A stretch of DNA of 7,061 bases from Clostridia bacterium (lineage in GTDB: Bacteria; Bacillota; Clostridia; Oscillospirales; CAG-272), in the NCBI GenBank assembly GCA_017457465.1, contig JAFTHJ010000109.1, positions 1 through 7,061 of the forward strand, in the 5' to 3' direction. Both the position numbers and the translations under genes were made by a program. Positions 6,146-7,061 of this stretch are shown here, in pieces (the first letter of the stretch is position 1; each line of letters opens with the position of its first letter). The notes under the pieces were generated by a model. It did not search any database, had not been told where the DNA came from, and worked only from the letters and a program-made list of their open reading frames with translations.

Positions 6146-6203
6146 ATCGCTGTAATTAAATTTTATTTATCAAGGAGAAAAAACAATGATTGCTGTAATT
6201 AAA
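6146..6203 (+). repeat. Short direct repeat around the DAHP synthase start
   Basis: ATCGCTGTAATTAAA (6146-6160) and ATTGCTGTAATTAAA (6189-6203) agree at 14 of 15 bases, with their starts 43 bases apart. The second copy encodes the first residues of the protein. The first copy contains an in-frame-looking TAA and is non-coding. It may be a small local duplication; no function is evident. Confidence 0.6.
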
Positions 6204-7061
6204 AAAGGAACAACAGACGCGCAGATTGAAAATCTTTCCTCTTGGCTTAAGGCGCAGGGGCTCGACGTTCACCTCTCAAAAGGTAGCACTCACACAATAG
6301 TCGGACTTGTGGGCGACACAAGTAAGATAGATGAGGAGCTTCTCGGAAGCCTTGATATCGTTGAGTCGGTAAAGAGAATCAGTGAGCCCTTCAAGAGCGC
6401 TAACAGAAAATTCCACCCCGACGACAGTATAATAGAGGTTGGCAACACCTCCTGTGGCGGAGATATATTCACCTTTATCGCAGGTCCCTGCTCTGTTGAG
6501 AGCGAGGAACAGGTGATGGAGATAGCCAAAGCCGTAAAGGCGGCTGGAGCGACTATGCTCCGCGGCGGAGCATTCAAGCCCCGCACCTCGCCCTACGACT
6601 TTCAGGGACTCAAAGCTGATGGCATTGAGATTCTCCTGAAGGCGAAAAAGGAAACGGGACTCCCGATAGTCACAGAAATAATGAACGCAAATCACCTCGA
6701 TATGTTCGACGATGTCGATGTCATTCAGGTAGGCGCGAGAAATATGCAGAACTTTGAGCTTCTCAAGGAGCTTGGCAAAACTAATAAACCTATTCTGCTC
6801 AAGAGAGGTCTCGCAAACACGCTCAAGGAGCTTCTTATGTCCGCCGAATACATAATGGCGGGCGTCAACGAGAATGTCATTCTCTGCGAGAGAGGAATCA
6901 GAACCTTTGAGACATACACAAGAAACACCCTCGACCTCTCGGCAATTCCGTTGCTCCACGAGCTTTCTCACCTGCCCGTTATCATAGACCCCTCCCACGC
7001 GACAGGCGCTTCCAGACTTGTTAAGCCTATGGCTCTCGCGGCGGCAGCAGGCGGAGCTGAC
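6186..7061 (+). CDS. aroF: 3-deoxy-7-phosphoheptulonate (DAHP) synthase, type I-beta with ferredoxin-like regulatory domain (3' truncated)
   Basis: This enzyme condenses phosphoenolpyruvate with erythrose-4-phosphate in the first step of the shikimate pathway in the cytoplasm. The window shows 292 codons of a family of about 340, so the C-terminus is cut off. Residues 1 to about 70 (MIAVIKKGTT, IVGLVGDT) are the ferredoxin-like domain that binds Tyr/Phe for feedback inhibition in Thermotoga maritima DAHP synthase. The barrel follows: AGPCSVESEE with metal ligand Cys102, LRGGAFKPRTSPY (125-137, with Lys131), TEIM, GARNMQNF, LLKRG, CERGIRTFE, and DPSHATG with metal ligand His271. The remaining metal ligands, a Glu and an Asp, would fall past the window end. 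The start is fixed by AAGGAG (6172-6177), eight bases before the ATG. Transcription from the strong promoter at 5893 must pass the leader attenuator, so both synthesis and activity of the enzyme appear tied to Phe/Tyr supply. Confidence 0.96.
   Translation, partial: MIAVIKKGTTDAQIENLSSWLKAQGLDVHLSKGSTHTIVGLVGDTSKIDEELLGSLDIVESVKRISEPFKSANRKFHPDDSIIEVGNTSCGGDIFTFIAGPCSVESEEQVMEIAKAVKAAGATMLRGGAFKPRTSPYDFQGLKADGIEILLKAKKETGLPIVTEIMNANHLDMFDDVDVIQVGARNMQNFELLKELGKTNKPILLKRGLANTLKELLMSAEYIMAGVNENVILCERGIRTFETYTRNTLDLSAIPLLHELSHLPVIIDPSHATGASRLVKPMALAAAAGGAD

Noticed and set aside
6276..6998. Minus-strand open frame opposite the DAHP synthase gene
   Set aside because: It is antisense to a highly conserved enzyme, has a low-quality translation and no independent start signals.

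Overview
The window looks like chromosomal DNA from an endospore-forming member of the Clostridia (Firmicutes/Bacillota), perhaps a gut or rumen Oscillospiraceae-type organism. This rests on a clear forespore sigma factor SigG, strong AAGGAG-type ribosome binding sites, AT-rich spacers with U-tailed terminators, and a lipoprotein with a long Thr/Ala/Asp-rich linker. All genes are on the + strand, and no tRNA, rRNA, CRISPR or mobile element was seen.

Layout. Positions 2-541 hold the C-terminal end of a secreted metallo-beta-lactamase (MBL) fold protein. Positions 604-2790 hold a complete paralogue, a lipoprotein with two tandem N-terminal alpha/beta domains and a ComEC-like MBL domain, followed by a strong terminator. 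A strong sigma-A-type promoter (2864-2892) then drives a GH65-family glycosidase (2946-4979) whose active-site pattern looks hydrolytic rather than phosphorolytic. Next comes sigG (5079-5852). Its only plausible Shine-Dalgarno lies inside a perfect 14-bp hairpin (5040-5071), and a possible sigma-F-type promoter overlaps the 5' arm of that hairpin. After sigG comes a second strong promoter (5893-5921), a long leader (about 5928-6185), and the start of a type I-beta DAHP synthase (6186 to the window end).

The most interesting part is the DAHP synthase leader. It contains a 19-codon ORF with its own ribosome binding site that encodes MNSMVFVNKFYYLYFYFNR, in which 8 of 19 residues are Phe or Tyr and seven of these fall within eight consecutive codons. 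Those codons form the 5' arm of a hairpin (5989-6023). The 3' arm of that hairpin can pair alternatively with the 5' arm of a downstream intrinsic terminator (6072-6117). This is the full layout of a classical ribosome-mediated attenuator, here sensing Phe/Tyr-tRNA charging and controlling the first enzyme of aromatic amino acid synthesis. The enzyme also has the N-terminal ferredoxin-like domain that gives Tyr/Phe feedback inhibition in characterised relatives.

The second point of interest is the sigG leader. Read-through RNA from the GH65 gene would mask the sigG ribosome binding site, whereas RNA started at the candidate forespore promoter would lack most of the masking arm. This could keep SigG from being made in vegetative cells. 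The genes do not form one pathway. They read as four independent transcription units: surface MBL proteins, glucoside breakdown, sporulation control and aromatic biosynthesis.
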